From Bacillus sp. FJAT-26390 (GTDB lineage: Bacteria > Bacillota > Bacilli > Paenibacillales > Paenibacillaceae), in the NCBI RefSeq assembly GCF_001682865.1, contig NZ_MAQX01000034.1, positions 103,569 to 167,568 on the forward strand: DNA of 64,000 nt. Direction: 5' to 3'. Positions 8,453 to 17,319 of this stretch are shown piece after piece. The notes under the pieces were generated by a model that did no database searches, was not told the origin of the DNA, and saw nothing but the letters and a program-made list of their open reading frames with translations. Made by a program: the position numbers and the translations under genes. Positions within the stretch are counted from its first letter, which is position 1; every line of letters begins with the position of its first letter.

Positions 8453-8920
8453 ATGATTGATATAACTGTCACCATAATTGATTATCAGTACCAAGAAGTA
8501 CCTGCAGGATCAGGGTCTCTGCCTTTTATCATTGCTCCGGGATCTGAGGTGCTGCTGACCTCTATCTTTCTTCAAGTCACCAGTGCCAGCAATCGGATCG
8601 AGGTGAAAGCTACTATCGGCTGGGAAGCGCAATTGCTAATCGTGAATATCGTTCCAAAACTTCTATTTCGCTTGCGGCGCGGCGGTACTGGCGCCCCTGC
8701 GCCAATCGTATTTCAAACGACAGATTCTGCTTTCTTGGGTACCGCCAGCGAGGGGCCATGGGTAGCGCTGGATTTCACCACCTCGTTCCAGCATACCGAA
8801 ACGGCTACTCCGGCTATGGTCGGCACTTTCCAGCAATATGCCCTCACAGTAGAGCATATTGGACAAAATGTTGCTACAATTACGGGTCCCGTACACATTG
8901 ACGGAATTGTCTATCTGTAA
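8453..8920 (+). CDS. Tandem paralog 3, unknown cysteine-free beta-rich protein
   Basis: Up to 155 residues. It shares IIDYQYQEV, GSEVLLTSIFLQ, IGWEAQLLIV, FRLRRGG, FQTTDSAFLGT and VGTFQQYALTV with its neighbours. The start is unusual: the only in-frame ATG (8453) directly abuts the ribosome site GAGGAG with no spacer and adds six residues the paralogs lack. A start at ATT 8456 or ATA 8462 would give better spacing but needs a rare codon. Expression may be weak, or a base may be miscalled here. No signal peptide, cysteine or membrane segment. Confidence 0.75.
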   Translation: MIDITVTIIDYQYQEVPAGSGSLPFIIAPGSEVLLTSIFLQVTSASNRIEVKATIGWEAQLLIVNIVPKLLFRLRRGGTGAPAPIVFQTTDSAFLGTASEGPWVALDFTTSFQHTETATPAMVGTFQQYALTVEHIGQNVATITGPVHIDGIVYL

Positions 8921-9007
8921 GCAATAGGCAAATGCCACTATCGTACCTGCATCAAGCCGCATCTCCTATATAGAGAAAAAATGCTTGAAAAAGGAGATGC
9001 GAATCTA

Positions 9008-9457
9008 TTGGAAATCATCGACTATGCCTTTCAAGAAGTACCGGTCGGATCGGGGTTGCTTCCGATTGCTCTTACGCAAGGCCAAGAAATATTATTAACA
9101 TCTATTTTCCTGCAGGCTACGGCATCCAATAACAAAATCGAATTGCGGGGAACGGTCGGTTGGGAGGCTCAGCTGCTCATTGTCGCTGAATTGCCGAAGC
9201 TTGTATTTCGACTTCGCCTCTCCAGCACAGGCGGGCCAATCATTTATCAAACGACAGACTCCGCTTTTGTAGGATTGCCGCCGGAGCAAGGTCCGCTGAT
9301 TCCGCTTGATTACACAAGCACCTTTGTGCATACAGAATCGGCGGACCCTTCGATAATAGGGACATTCCAACAATACTTCTTGACCGTTCAACACACAGGG
9401 TTTGGAAACGCCACAATCACCGGTCCGATTAATTTGACAGGGATGGTTGTAGGGTAA
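9008..9457 (+). CDS. Tandem paralog 4, unknown cysteine-free beta-rich protein
   Basis: 149 residues if begun at TTG 9008, which has AAAGGAG 11 bases upstream and aligns the N-terminus (EIIDYAFQEV) with the paralogs. An ATG at 8981 would add nine residues, including the ribosome site itself, and has no site of its own. Shared blocks: LLTSIFLQ, GWEAQLLIV, YQTTDSAFVG, GTFQQYFLTV and GPINLTG. The RIRRGG block is degenerate here (RLRLSSTGG). It is closest to copy 3. The array ends at the terminator 5 bases downstream. Function unknown; same context as the other copies. Confidence 0.77.
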   Translation: MEIIDYAFQEVPVGSGLLPIALTQGQEILLTSIFLQATASNNKIELRGTVGWEAQLLIVAELPKLVFRLRLSSTGGPIIYQTTDSAFVGLPPEQGPLIPLDYTSTFVHTESADPSIIGTFQQYFLTVQHTGFGNATITGPINLTGMVVG

Positions 9458-9461
9458 CATC

Positions 9462-9510
9462 GGGTGATCGGATTTCCATGAACATGGACGTTCGATCACC
9501 CTTTTTCTTT
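9462..9510 (+). terminator. Intrinsic terminator of the paralog array
   Basis: Stem GGGTGATCG / CGATCACCC with a nested CCATG/CATGG hairpin, followed on the plus strand by TTTTTCTTTCT. It ends exactly before the stop of the convergent propeller gene. Confidence 0.85.
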
Positions 9511-10746
9511 CTAGAGATCTTCAAAGATGTTTTGCGATCCTGTTCGTGTGTCCATCCACACAATAATCGGTACGCCTGCGGCATTAACGACCAAGTCGTT
9601 ATAATCACCAATTGACGGCGTTGGCGTGCCTAACGATGGGTCGGCGTTCGGATCAAAAGAGACGCTTGTCACACGGCGGTTAGGCAAAAATGAAGAGCCC
9701 GCGTCGTTCGACTCAGCTAAAAACACATCCAATAACGAGCTGCTGACGCGATTCGTGTAGTACATCACCTTCACCCCTCCATTATCACGCGATACCGTTA
9801 AATTCGGAAGAAAGTTTTGGGTGCCGGCTGGGCTATCGTCTACTTGGATTGGCGTTGACCATGAAACGCCTTTATTGGTGGAGCGTGACATAAAAATGTG
9901 CGCGGAACCCGTTCGATTATCTTGCCAGACCGCATACACGATGCCTTCACCGTTGAACGGCGAGATATCCACCGCCAAATAGGCAATCGTCAAGACGCGA
10001 AACCCAAAGTTCGGCACAGGAAGCGGGGTCACTACCAATGAAACATTCGATATGGAGACAATCGGTCCAAAAGTCACACCTCCATCGTCCGATCTGCGTA
10101 TGAGAAACTGCGGCGTCCCTGGCCCGTATTGCATCCACCCGGCATAAACCTCGCCTGCCGGGCCAATAGCGACACTCGCTCCAAAATTAGAAACGCTTTG
10201 AACTTGATTAGTCAAGAGAATGGGAGCAGACCATGTCACCCCCTGATCCAGTGATCGCTGAATCATCGTTTCAGAACTTGTAAAACCGTTAAAATAACGC
10301 GTAAAAGCGATATACGCCTGACCAAGATAAGGACTGCCATTGGCCGTATCGATCCGTATCGAAGGCTTGTCGTTATACACAGCGGTTCCGTACCCTTGAT
10401 TGACAATGATTGGACTTGAAAAAGAGGCGCCGTTGTCCGTCGACCGGTACACGATTATGGATGAATCTCGTACCGGGTTTACATTCAGCGCAGTTGCCGA
10501 AACAAGAAACACGTTAGGATAGCCATAGGCAGCCACACCGTCACCGGAAGCTGCGAACCCGACTGGAGGAGACAGCAGCATCTGCGCGTACGACGCTCCG
10601 CCATTGATTGATCGATAAACCGTCGTCATATTGTTCCCCGAGCGCAGATCATTTGTTGTCACGATGACCGTTGATTGATCCAGTGAATTAAGAGCGATGG
10701 ATGGTTCCTGCTGGGGGCCTGACGGGGTTACTTGAATATTTGCCAT
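9511..10746 (-). CDS. Asp-box (BNR/sialidase-like) beta-propeller protein, no signal peptide
   Basis: 411 residues with at least five Asp-box repeats of the form S.D.G.SW: YRSINGGASY (44-53), YRSTDNGASF, QRSLDQGVTW, RRSDDGGVTF, SRSTNKGVSW and a weaker ESNDAGSSF. These mark a six-bladed sialidase-type propeller. The sialidase Arg triad and FRIP motif are not evident, so enzymatic activity is doubtful; such propellers can also bind glycans or be structural. The N-terminus MANIQVTPSG is not a signal peptide. The ATG at 10746 has AAAGGGAG 6 bases upstream. It is the last gene of the minus-strand glycan operon and convergent with the paralog array, so a surface role in the same layer is plausible. 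Confidence 0.85.
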   Translation of the reverse strand: MANIQVTPSGPQQEPSIALNSLDQSTVIVTTNDLRSGNNMTTVYRSINGGASYAQMLLSPPVGFAASGDGVAAYGYPNVFLVSATALNVNPVRDSSIIVYRSTDNGASFSSPIIVNQGYGTAVYNDKPSIRIDTANGSPYLGQAYIAFTRYFNGFTSSETMIQRSLDQGVTWSAPILLTNQVQSVSNFGASVAIGPAGEVYAGWMQYGPGTPQFLIRRSDDGGVTFGPIVSISNVSLVVTPLPVPNFGFRVLTIAYLAVDISPFNGEGIVYAVWQDNRTGSAHIFMSRSTNKGVSWSTPIQVDDSPAGTQNFLPNLTVSRDNGGVKVMYYTNRVSSSLLDVFLAESNDAGSSFLPNRRVTSVSFDPNADPSLGTPTPSIGDYNDLVVNAAGVPIIVWMDTRTGSQNIFEDL

Positions 10747-10771
10747 TGAGATCTCCCTTTATCGATTATTG

Positions 10772-12130
10772 TTATTTAGCATTAAACAAAACCGAACCCA
10801 TAATATGATCATCTACGATAGAAAAGGAGCTTGGAATGTGCATATTGTACCTGTCACGTAGTTGGGCGGATATCCACGAACCATGTCTTGCTGGGTGTTT
10901 TGGCGGATGAACGACTTTTCGTACAAGCTGCTTATTCACAAGATTTTCATAGAGAGGCACTGTTAACTTTTCCATCGCTGTTAATGACCAGCGTTTTATT
11001 CCCCACTTATAACCGTTGGCAGCCAACCGTTTACGGAGTGCAGGGTCTTCAAGCAAAGTTCCCAAGCAGTGCGCTAATTCGTCACTGTTCCCCGCTCTAG
11101 CTATTAACCCGGTTTGATTGTGCTCCACCATCTCCGGAATGCCACCCGCATCGGAAACAACGATGGGCTTTTGTGAAATTTGTGCTTCCATGACCGTAAA
11201 CGGATGGTTGTCATTCAAGCTTGCGAGTACGACGATATCAGATTGCTTTAGTAATGCCGGAACATCGTTCCTGCTGCCCGTGAAAATAACGTGATGGGCC
11301 AGGCCCAATCGGTTAGCCTTCAACTCCAGCTCTTCCCGGAGATTCCCGTCGCCAACGAACAGGCAAATCCAATCCGTTCTCCTTTGTTTCAATTTATAAA
11401 GGGCATCCAGCAAGCAGCTGTGTCCTTTTACTTTATCAAACCTAGCAGGGCATACGATGACATTCGCAGCATCCGGCAACTTCAAGTCGGAGGGCTCATT
11501 CATGCGTTGCAAATAATGTTTAACGTTCATCCCATAGGGAATAACCTTCATGTGATTGGGTGGCACCAAATAGCCGGCGAGCGTGTCATGCAGCCATTTT
11601 GTCGGTACGATGGAATAATCGCTCGAAGTTGCCCCATAATACTCCCGGGCGCAAGCATACTTCCAAATCGATTCGGGCGGCGCTTTCCCTTCGAGCGAAG
11701 TCCAGTAATCGGTGGCTAGGCAACCATGGATGGTGTTGATTAAAGGTATCCCTTCCGGCTTAATCTGCCATATTGCCCGTGAGGAGATCACATCCTGCGT
11801 ATGAATGAGATCATATTTTCCGAGTCCGAAATAGGCTGCGGCAATGGCGTAGGTGCAAAACTCGATTTCCTGATCAACGATCCATGGACTGATTAGAGAG
11901 TGATGAGGCGCATACGTGGCTCGTATCTCTCCTCCAACGAGCGGCATGAATTGCTCCTTCTTTACCCGCTGGCCGGTATTGACCAAATAATAGCTTTGCT
12001 CATCCGGATGAGCAGCGAGCACATCCACCTCATGGCCCAGTCGTTCCAAACTTGCTTTTAAATCTTGAATATAGACCCATACACCGCCAACATGAGGCAG
12101 TATCCAGTAAGTGGCAATGAGTATTTTCAT
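10772..12130 (-). CDS. Glycosyltransferase family 4 (GT-B)
   Basis: 452 residues. The N-terminal GT-B half begins MKILIATYWILPHVGGV with the Gly-rich acceptor loop. The C-terminal half shows VCPARFDKVKG, FVGDGNLREELE, and the sugar-nucleotide site FTVMEAQISQKPIVVSDAGGIPEM with the E-x7-E arrangement. It transfers a sugar from a nucleotide donor to a growing glycan in the cytosol, probably with retention. It overlaps the upstream GT gene by 4 bases (ATGA), so the two are coupled. A C-terminal tail of about 60 residues, partly basic, extends past the usual GT4 end. Donor and acceptor are unknown. Confidence 0.92.
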   Translation of the reverse strand: MKILIATYWILPHVGGVWVYIQDLKASLERLGHEVDVLAAHPDEQSYYLVNTGQRVKKEQFMPLVGGEIRATYAPHHSLISPWIVDQEIEFCTYAIAAAYFGLGKYDLIHTQDVISSRAIWQIKPEGIPLINTIHGCLATDYWTSLEGKAPPESIWKYACAREYYGATSSDYSIVPTKWLHDTLAGYLVPPNHMKVIPYGMNVKHYLQRMNEPSDLKLPDAANVIVCPARFDKVKGHSCLLDALYKLKQRRTDWICLFVGDGNLREELELKANRLGLAHHVIFTGSRNDVPALLKQSDIVVLASLNDNHPFTVMEAQISQKPIVVSDAGGIPEMVEHNQTGLIARAGNSDELAHCLGTLLEDPALRKRLAANGYKWGIKRWSLTAMEKLTVPLYENLVNKQLVRKVVHPPKHPARHGSWISAQLRDRYNMHIPSSFSIVDDHIMGSVLFNAK

Positions 12131-13347
12131 CGCCCACCGCCGCCTTTAGCTCGGATCGCTTCATCGTACAGGCGTACGATGCGATCGATCATTTTATCCA
12201 AAGACCAGTTCCTAAGCCCATCATACCGGGCTTTATTGGCCATTTTTTTTCTTAGCGCATCGTCATTGAATAATCCAATTATTTGGTCAACTAACAGGTC
12301 TGCTCTGCCCGAAGGAACCAATAAACCATTCTCTCCATTAATGATCATCTCCGGAATTCCCCCTACCTCCGAAGCAATTATTGGTTTCCCCGTTATTTGC
12401 GCCTCCATAATCGCAAAAGGCAAATTATCATGAATGCTTGGATGCACGACGATATCCGCTTCCTTCAGAAGGGAAGCCATATCGCTGCGATGCCCGAGAA
12501 ACCTGACATGCTGCTGCAGATTATACTGTTTCGTGATTTGTTCAAGCCGCGCGCGCGAAGGCCCATCCCCGATCAACCAACAAATCCAATCTGATCGCTG
12601 CTTTAGTAGCAGAGCAAGAGCTTCCAATAAAACCTCATGCCCTTTCACCGGATCTAGCCGCGCCGGGCAAACCAAAAGCTTCACTCCCTCCTGTCTTGAA
12701 GGCGAGTTTATGCTTGCCGATTTGCGGATAAAAGATAACGTATCGATCCCATATGGAATGACGTCCATTTGAATATCCTTCATAAGCCCGGTTGATTCAT
12801 ATTGTTGCCTGAGCCATTGCGAGGGAAAGATGATCGAGTCCCCAACCATGCTTCCATAATAATCAAGCCCATTTGCCCATTGCCATGACCGCGTATGGTC
12901 GAAAATCGCGCCTTGAAGCTTCCATTCGGCTGCAAGCTTCCCATGCAGCGTCACAATAAGCGGCGCAGTTCTGGATTTCACTTCCGATGCACCGATCGCG
13001 GAAATGACATCTTGCGCATGAATGAGGTCGTATTTCTTTAATGAAAACTCGGACAATGCTTGGCGGAATGCGATACGCTCCCCTTCCATAGCTGCCAGCC
13101 ATGAATCGTAATTCAATGATTTTTCATTGAACCGAGTCCCGATTTGCTGCATGATCGGAACCGATATCGCTTGCTTATCAATCGATTTGCCTTTATCTAC
13201 ATTGTGATAGTTCATTCCGGTTTCGTTATGGGAGAGGATATCGACCTCATATCCTCTTGCTTCGAGACCTTGGCGGAGCGCTAAAACGTAAGTGGATACA
13301 CCGCCTGTGTAAGGAATGCTCCAATAGGAAACAAGTGCAATTTTCAT
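12127..13347 (-). CDS. Glycosyltransferase family 4 (GT-B)
   Basis: 406 residues and a paralog of the next gene. It starts MKIALVSYWSIPYTGGVSTY, with the shared LIHAQDVISA segment in the N-terminal half and LLVCPARLDPVKG, LIGDGPSRARLE and FAIMEAQITGKPIIASEVGG in the donor-binding half. The ATG at 13347 follows AGAAGGAAG. It lies 35 bases after the epimerase gene in one operon and is coupled to the following GT. Two related transferases in tandem usually add successive sugars. Donor unknown; UDP-uronic acid or UDP-hexose from the neighbouring enzymes is plausible. Confidence 0.92.
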   Translation of the reverse strand: MKIALVSYWSIPYTGGVSTYVLALRQGLEARGYEVDILSHNETGMNYHNVDKGKSIDKQAISVPIMQQIGTRFNEKSLNYDSWLAAMEGERIAFRQALSEFSLKKYDLIHAQDVISAIGASEVKSRTAPLIVTLHGKLAAEWKLQGAIFDHTRSWQWANGLDYYGSMVGDSIIFPSQWLRQQYESTGLMKDIQMDVIPYGIDTLSFIRKSASINSPSRQEGVKLLVCPARLDPVKGHEVLLEALALLLKQRSDWICWLIGDGPSRARLEQITKQYNLQQHVRFLGHRSDMASLLKEADIVVHPSIHDNLPFAIMEAQITGKPIIASEVGGIPEMIINGENGLLVPSGRADLLVDQIIGLFNDDALRKKMANKARYDGLRNWSLDKMIDRIVRLYDEAIRAKGGGGR

Positions 13348-13381
13348 CTGTCACTTCCTTCTCCAACACGATTGATAGCTG

Positions 13382-14350
13382 TCAAATCCGATTTCGATAC
13401 CAATCGATCGTTTTATTAAGACCCGCTTCCAGCATGACCTTAGGTCTATAGCCGAGCAATGTTTCCGACCTTGTCAAATCCGGCTCGCGAGCCGGTATAT
13501 CCTCATATCCTGGCCCATAAGCTTCAAAATACGATTTGCTTACAATGGGAGATTTTGAGCTGCTAAGCTTAACAATCAGTTGTGCCAGCTCCCTTATCGT
13601 TATGGAGCGATCCGTACCGATATTGAATGCAAGCCCGTTCGCTTCCGGTTTAAGTGCGGCCAAACTACCCGCAACTGTATCGTCCACATAGGTGAAGCAA
13701 CGCTTCTGCATCCTGTCTCCATAAACCTCGAGCTGCTCGCCCTTTAAGGCTGCCTTAATGAATTGCGCGACGACACCGCCGTATTGTGAGTTTGTTTGCC
13801 TTGGTCCGTATGCGTTGAAATACCGGAGCACTGTGACCGGAAGTCCCTTCTTGGCATAAGCGAAGCACATATGCTCATCAAGCGACTTTGCCGTCGCGTA
13901 GCACCACCGATGGACAGAGGGCGCCCCGTAGATGCTACCGGACAGCTCGTGAAAGGGCAGCTCTTCATTTTTCCCGTATATTTCCGATGTTGATGTAAAT
14001 ATGACCTTTACATGGCGCGGATAGGCTAATTCAAGCACATTACGCGTCCCGTCAATGTTGCCTTCAATAACCTTAATCGGATCGTCGACCGTATTTTTAA
14101 CGCCCAGTACGGCTGCAAGGTGGAAGACGACATCGACTTTGCCGATCAGTTTCTTCAGCGTGCCGCGATCCATGACCGAGCCTTCGATGAGAGTATGGCG
14201 CTTATTGGGTTGGAGATGGGATAAAAACTCCGGTCGCCCGTTCGAGAAATCATCTAGCGTCCAAACGGTGTGGCCTTCCGCAAGCAGCCGTTCCACTAAA
14301 TGAGAGCCGATAAATCCGGCGCCGCCCGTTACTAATATTTTCAATGACAT
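13382..14350 (-). CDS. NAD-dependent NDP-sugar epimerase/decarboxylase (extended SDR)
   Basis: 322 residues. Rossmann motif GGAGFIG (residues 9-15), catalytic Tyr151/Lys155 in CYATAKSLDE, and the FTSTSEIYG strand. Together with the dehydrogenase 8 bases upstream it could act on a UDP-uronic acid, as a 4-epimerase or a UDP-xylose-synthase-like decarboxylase. The sequence does not decide which. The ATG at 14350 has AAGGGGG only 2 bases before it; a TTG six bases downstream, giving MKILVTGGAGFIG, has better spacing and may be the true start. Second gene of the glycan operon. Confidence 0.9.
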   Translation of the reverse strand: MSLKILVTGGAGFIGSHLVERLLAEGHTVWTLDDFSNGRPEFLSHLQPNKRHTLIEGSVMDRGTLKKLIGKVDVVFHLAAVLGVKNTVDDPIKVIEGNIDGTRNVLELAYPRHVKVIFTSTSEIYGKNEELPFHELSGSIYGAPSVHRWCYATAKSLDEHMCFAYAKKGLPVTVLRYFNAYGPRQTNSQYGGVVAQFIKAALKGEQLEVYGDRMQKRCFTYVDDTVAGSLAALKPEANGLAFNIGTDRSITIRELAQLIVKLSSSKSPIVSKSYFEAYGPGYEDIPAREPDLTRSETLLGYRPKVMLEAGLNKTIDWYRNRI

Positions 14351-14357
14351 GACCCCC

Positions 14358-15632
14358 TTAGAGTAAGATGACGTTTTTGCGATTTGCCATTTTGGCGGTG
14401 GCGTTCCGTGTGTCGATAACGACAGGCGTGTGCATCACTAGAAGCTCGTAAGGAATATTCGAATGATCCGTTAAAATCAACGTGCAATCGTATTTCTTCA
14501 CATTCCGTGCCGTAAGCGGCATTGCATGCAGCATCGTTTCCCCAATCTTCAGCTCATTCACATAAGGGTCAAAATAACCAACATGAACGCCGGATTCCAG
14601 CAATTGCTCTATAATGGGCAGTGCGATAGATTCTCGGATATCATTAACGTCCTTCTTATACGTAACCCCGATAACAAGCACACTGCTTTCTTTAAGCTCT
14701 TTTGGCCGCAAGCTCTTTGCAACCCGTTCCACAATATATCCTGGCATATCCTCGTTTACCTGATGGGAAAGCTCGATGAAGGGCAGATCCAAATTAAGCT
14801 TCCTCGATTTCCACAACAAATACAGAGGGTCAACCGGAATGCAATGCCCGCCAATGCCCGGCCCTGGATAATATTTCGTAAATCCATACGGCTTCGTATC
14901 TGCCGCCTCGATCACTTCCCAAAGGCTTACATTTAGCTCTTCACAAATCTTAAGCAGGCTGTTCATAAATGAGATATTCAAGAAACGTTGGCAGTTTTCG
15001 AGGAGTTTTGTCATTTCGGCAACGCGCGGCGATGATACGACGACCGTTTGCTCGAACGCCGTTCCATATACTTGCTTCGCATACGCTGTGCATGATGGCG
15101 TTACGCCCCCAACAACTTTGGGTATTTTACCGAGTTCCCATGTTGAACCGGGGTCAATTCGCTCAGGTGAATATGCGAGTGAAATGTCCCTGCCTATAAG
15201 GAGGCCGGTTGATTCCAGAATCGGTTTAAGCAGCTCCTCGCACGTCCCTGGGAACGTGGAGCTTTCCAAAACGACAAGTTGGCCTCTTCTCAAGTACGGG
15301 ATTGAGCTTTCTGCCGCACTTACCACATATCTCAAATCAGGTTGATCAAGCTCATCGAGCGGCGTAGGAACGCAAATAATAATGACATCTACTTTCTCTA
15401 TGACATCGAATGTGCAGCCAATGTGAAAACTATTGTTGCTAAAAAGCTTTCGAATATCGTTTTTACTAAAATCAGACAAATAGGATTGGCGTTTCTGAAG
15501 CATATTAATCTTTCGTTCCTCTACATCAATGCCATACACCGTACTTCCTTTTTCCAGAAACAACTGCGCCAGCGACAATCCGACGTACCCTAGTCCGATA
15601 ATGCCTATTTTATATTTAAGCGAGTGCTCCAA
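14358..15632 (-). CDS. Nucleotide-sugar dehydrogenase (UDP-glucose/UDP-ManNAc dehydrogenase family)
   Basis: 424 residues. NAD motif GIIGLGYVG near residue 10, ICVPTPLDE at about 87-95, LAYSPERIDPG at about 152, and the catalytic Cys264 in GGHCIPVDP, all diagnostic of four-electron NDP-sugar 6-dehydrogenases. The product would be a UDP-uronic acid in the cytosol. The start is TTG at 15632 with AAAGGAG about 11 bases upstream; no ATG fits. It is the first gene of a five-gene minus-strand operon: dehydrogenase, epimerase, two GT4s and the propeller protein. An acidic sugar in the surface glycan is therefore likely. Confidence 0.93.
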   Translation of the reverse strand: MEHSLKYKIGIIGLGYVGLSLAQLFLEKGSTVYGIDVEERKINMLQKRQSYLSDFSKNDIRKLFSNNSFHIGCTFDVIEKVDVIIICVPTPLDELDQPDLRYVVSAAESSIPYLRRGQLVVLESSTFPGTCEELLKPILESTGLLIGRDISLAYSPERIDPGSTWELGKIPKVVGGVTPSCTAYAKQVYGTAFEQTVVVSSPRVAEMTKLLENCQRFLNISFMNSLLKICEELNVSLWEVIEAADTKPYGFTKYYPGPGIGGHCIPVDPLYLLWKSRKLNLDLPFIELSHQVNEDMPGYIVERVAKSLRPKELKESSVLVIGVTYKKDVNDIRESIALPIIEQLLESGVHVGYFDPYVNELKIGETMLHAMPLTARNVKKYDCTLILTDHSNIPYELLVMHTPVVIDTRNATAKMANRKNVILL

Positions 15633-15861
15633 AGCTCTTTCAACTCCTTTAATTAATCTTCTAGCATCATACGAAAATTAATCAAAGTCGCATTAGTTAA
15701 ACGTCTAAATTTCAATAAAATAGTAGAGTATCACGGTGTTGAAGGAAATTTTTGCCTATTATTTATTTCCACGGAGAAATAAGGGATTTGATAGACAAAA
15801 AGCACATCTGATGCGACTGCTAGTTGAAATGATGCAAGGGAAAATAGGTTCGTGTACGTTA

Positions 15862-15888
15862 ACAATGCTGTATAGCACTCATATGATA
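15862..15888 (+). promoter_or_regulatory. Sigma-K-like promoter of the third glycosyltransferase
   Basis: AC at 15862-15863, 16-base spacer, then CATATGATA at 15880-15888, a full match to AC-N16/17-CATANNNTA. The expected start point leaves about 27 bases containing the GGGAGGGG ribosome site of the gene at 15922. Confidence 0.55.
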
Positions 15889-15921
15889 TGGGGATGACAG
15901 ACTTGACCGGGAGGGGAACAA

Positions 15922-17319
15922 ATGCGAATATTAATCGCCTGCAGCTGGTCGCTGCCTCATGCAGGTGGCGTAAACACGTATGTCAATCAGTTGGCAAAAG
16001 GATTGCAGCTCGCAGGGCATCACGTTGATATTTTCTCCTCGACGCCAGACGGACTTGGATTTTATATCCCAAGCAGAGGCTTGTTTATTGATAAAAGCAA
16101 ACTAAGGACATTTATTGCCAATCAGACAAACCGCTATATGAATCACCAATTGCCCGGCATCGATCCATGGATTAAGCAGTCTGAAATCGAACGGTACTGT
16201 ATCGAGGCAGCTGCCATGTATTTCGGTTTGAGCGAATATGACATTATACACGCGCAGGACATCGTGAGCGCCCATGCATTGTCACGTGTAAAGCCTGCCC
16301 ATACGCCTTTGGTAACGACCATTCACGGCTGTCTCGCTAAGGAATGGTTCGTAAAAATAAAGCAAATGGGATTAACGGACCAAGATACAAACTCCCCTCT
16401 TTGGCACTATTCCACCATTCGAGAAAATTTGGGCGCAATTGTCAGCGATGTTACGATCTCTCCCTCACAGTGGTTAAAAAACGTATTGGTAAACGAATTT
16501 TCGGTTCCTGAACACCATATTGTAGTAAGCCATTACGGCTTTGACATTGACGAATTCCAACAGCACATGATGCGCGATTCGGTATCGGCGATTGCGAAGC
16601 CGGATGCGAAAAAAGTGTTTATGTGCCCTGCACGCTTTGATGTAGTAAAAGGACATATCCATCTCATTCATGCACTAGCCAAACTGAAAGAAGAGCGATC
16701 GGATTGGGTTTGCTGGTTGGTTGGAGAAGGCTATCTCCGTCAAGATTTAATGCAAACGGCTAATCAATTAGGTCTCGCTGATCACGTCATCTTTACCGGA
16801 AACCGCGATGATGTTCCGGCATTGATACGTCAAGCTGACTTCATCGTCCTTCCAAGCATGCAGGATAATCAGCCGTTTGCCATTATCGAAGCACAATTAG
16901 CAGGCAAGCTGGTTATCACTTCCGATGCCGGCGGCATACCGGAAATGGTAACCCCTTCAGTGACTGGGCTCGTCTTTCATGCCGGAGATATCGATCAGCT
17001 GCATTTCTGCTTGCGGTCCGCCATGGAGGCGGATTCAACGGCATTAAGCGACATGGCAAACCATGCAAAGCAATGGGGTGAGAACCATTGGGCGCTGCCT
17101 TCAATGGCTTCTCGCACGCTAGAGCTCTATGAGCTTGCACGAAGCAAACATCTGGGAGCTGTGGACGAAGTGGTTTTACGGCCTAAACCGCAAATTCGAA
17201 TCACGACACAGAAGGGAAGAAGAAAATGGGGCACCCTCCGAAGAAAAAGACATCACGCAAAAATAACTCAAAAAAGGCAGCGGATCAAAAAAAGAAGGCA
17301 CGCAAAGCAACGATCGTAA
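15922..17319 (+). CDS. Glycosyltransferase family 4 with Lys/Arg-rich C-terminal tail
   Basis: 465 residues, the third GT4 of the locus and clearly paralogous to the two minus-strand copies (start MRILIACSWSLPHAGGV, DIIHAQDIVSA, MCPARFDVVKG, LVGEGYLRQDL, FAIIEAQLAGKLVITSDAGG). The catalytic core ends near residue 415. The last 45 residues are a strongly basic tail of Lys/Arg/His clusters, absent from ordinary GT4s. Such a tail could bind an anionic polymer or anchor the enzyme on a spore or membrane surface. The ATG at 15922 follows GGGAGGGG. Its 3' end overlaps the next ORF by 94 bases. The promoter matches sigma-K. Confidence 0.92.
   Translation: MRILIACSWSLPHAGGVNTYVNQLAKGLQLAGHHVDIFSSTPDGLGFYIPSRGLFIDKSKLRTFIANQTNRYMNHQLPGIDPWIKQSEIERYCIEAAAMYFGLSEYDIIHAQDIVSAHALSRVKPAHTPLVTTIHGCLAKEWFVKIKQMGLTDQDTNSPLWHYSTIRENLGAIVSDVTISPSQWLKNVLVNEFSVPEHHIVVSHYGFDIDEFQQHMMRDSVSAIAKPDAKKVFMCPARFDVVKGHIHLIHALAKLKEERSDWVCWLVGEGYLRQDLMQTANQLGLADHVIFTGNRDDVPALIRQADFIVLPSMQDNQPFAIIEAQLAGKLVITSDAGGIPEMVTPSVTGLVFHAGDIDQLHFCLRSAMEADSTALSDMANHAKQWGENHWALPSMASRTLELYELARSKHLGAVDEVVLRPKPQIRITTQKGRRKWGTLRRKRHHAKITQKRQRIKKRRHAKQRS

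Larger units (their letters stand above)
7484..9457 (+). repeat. Four-copy tandem gene duplication array
   Basis: Four paralogous genes in a row. Copies 1 and 2 share FASQEV and a PVTLIG end; copies 3 and 4 share IDY, EVP.GSG, SIFLQ and LLIV. The pattern suggests an ancestral pair that was itself duplicated. Similarity is clear at protein level but diverged at DNA level, so the array is old and maintained rather than a recent amplification. Confidence 0.8.
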
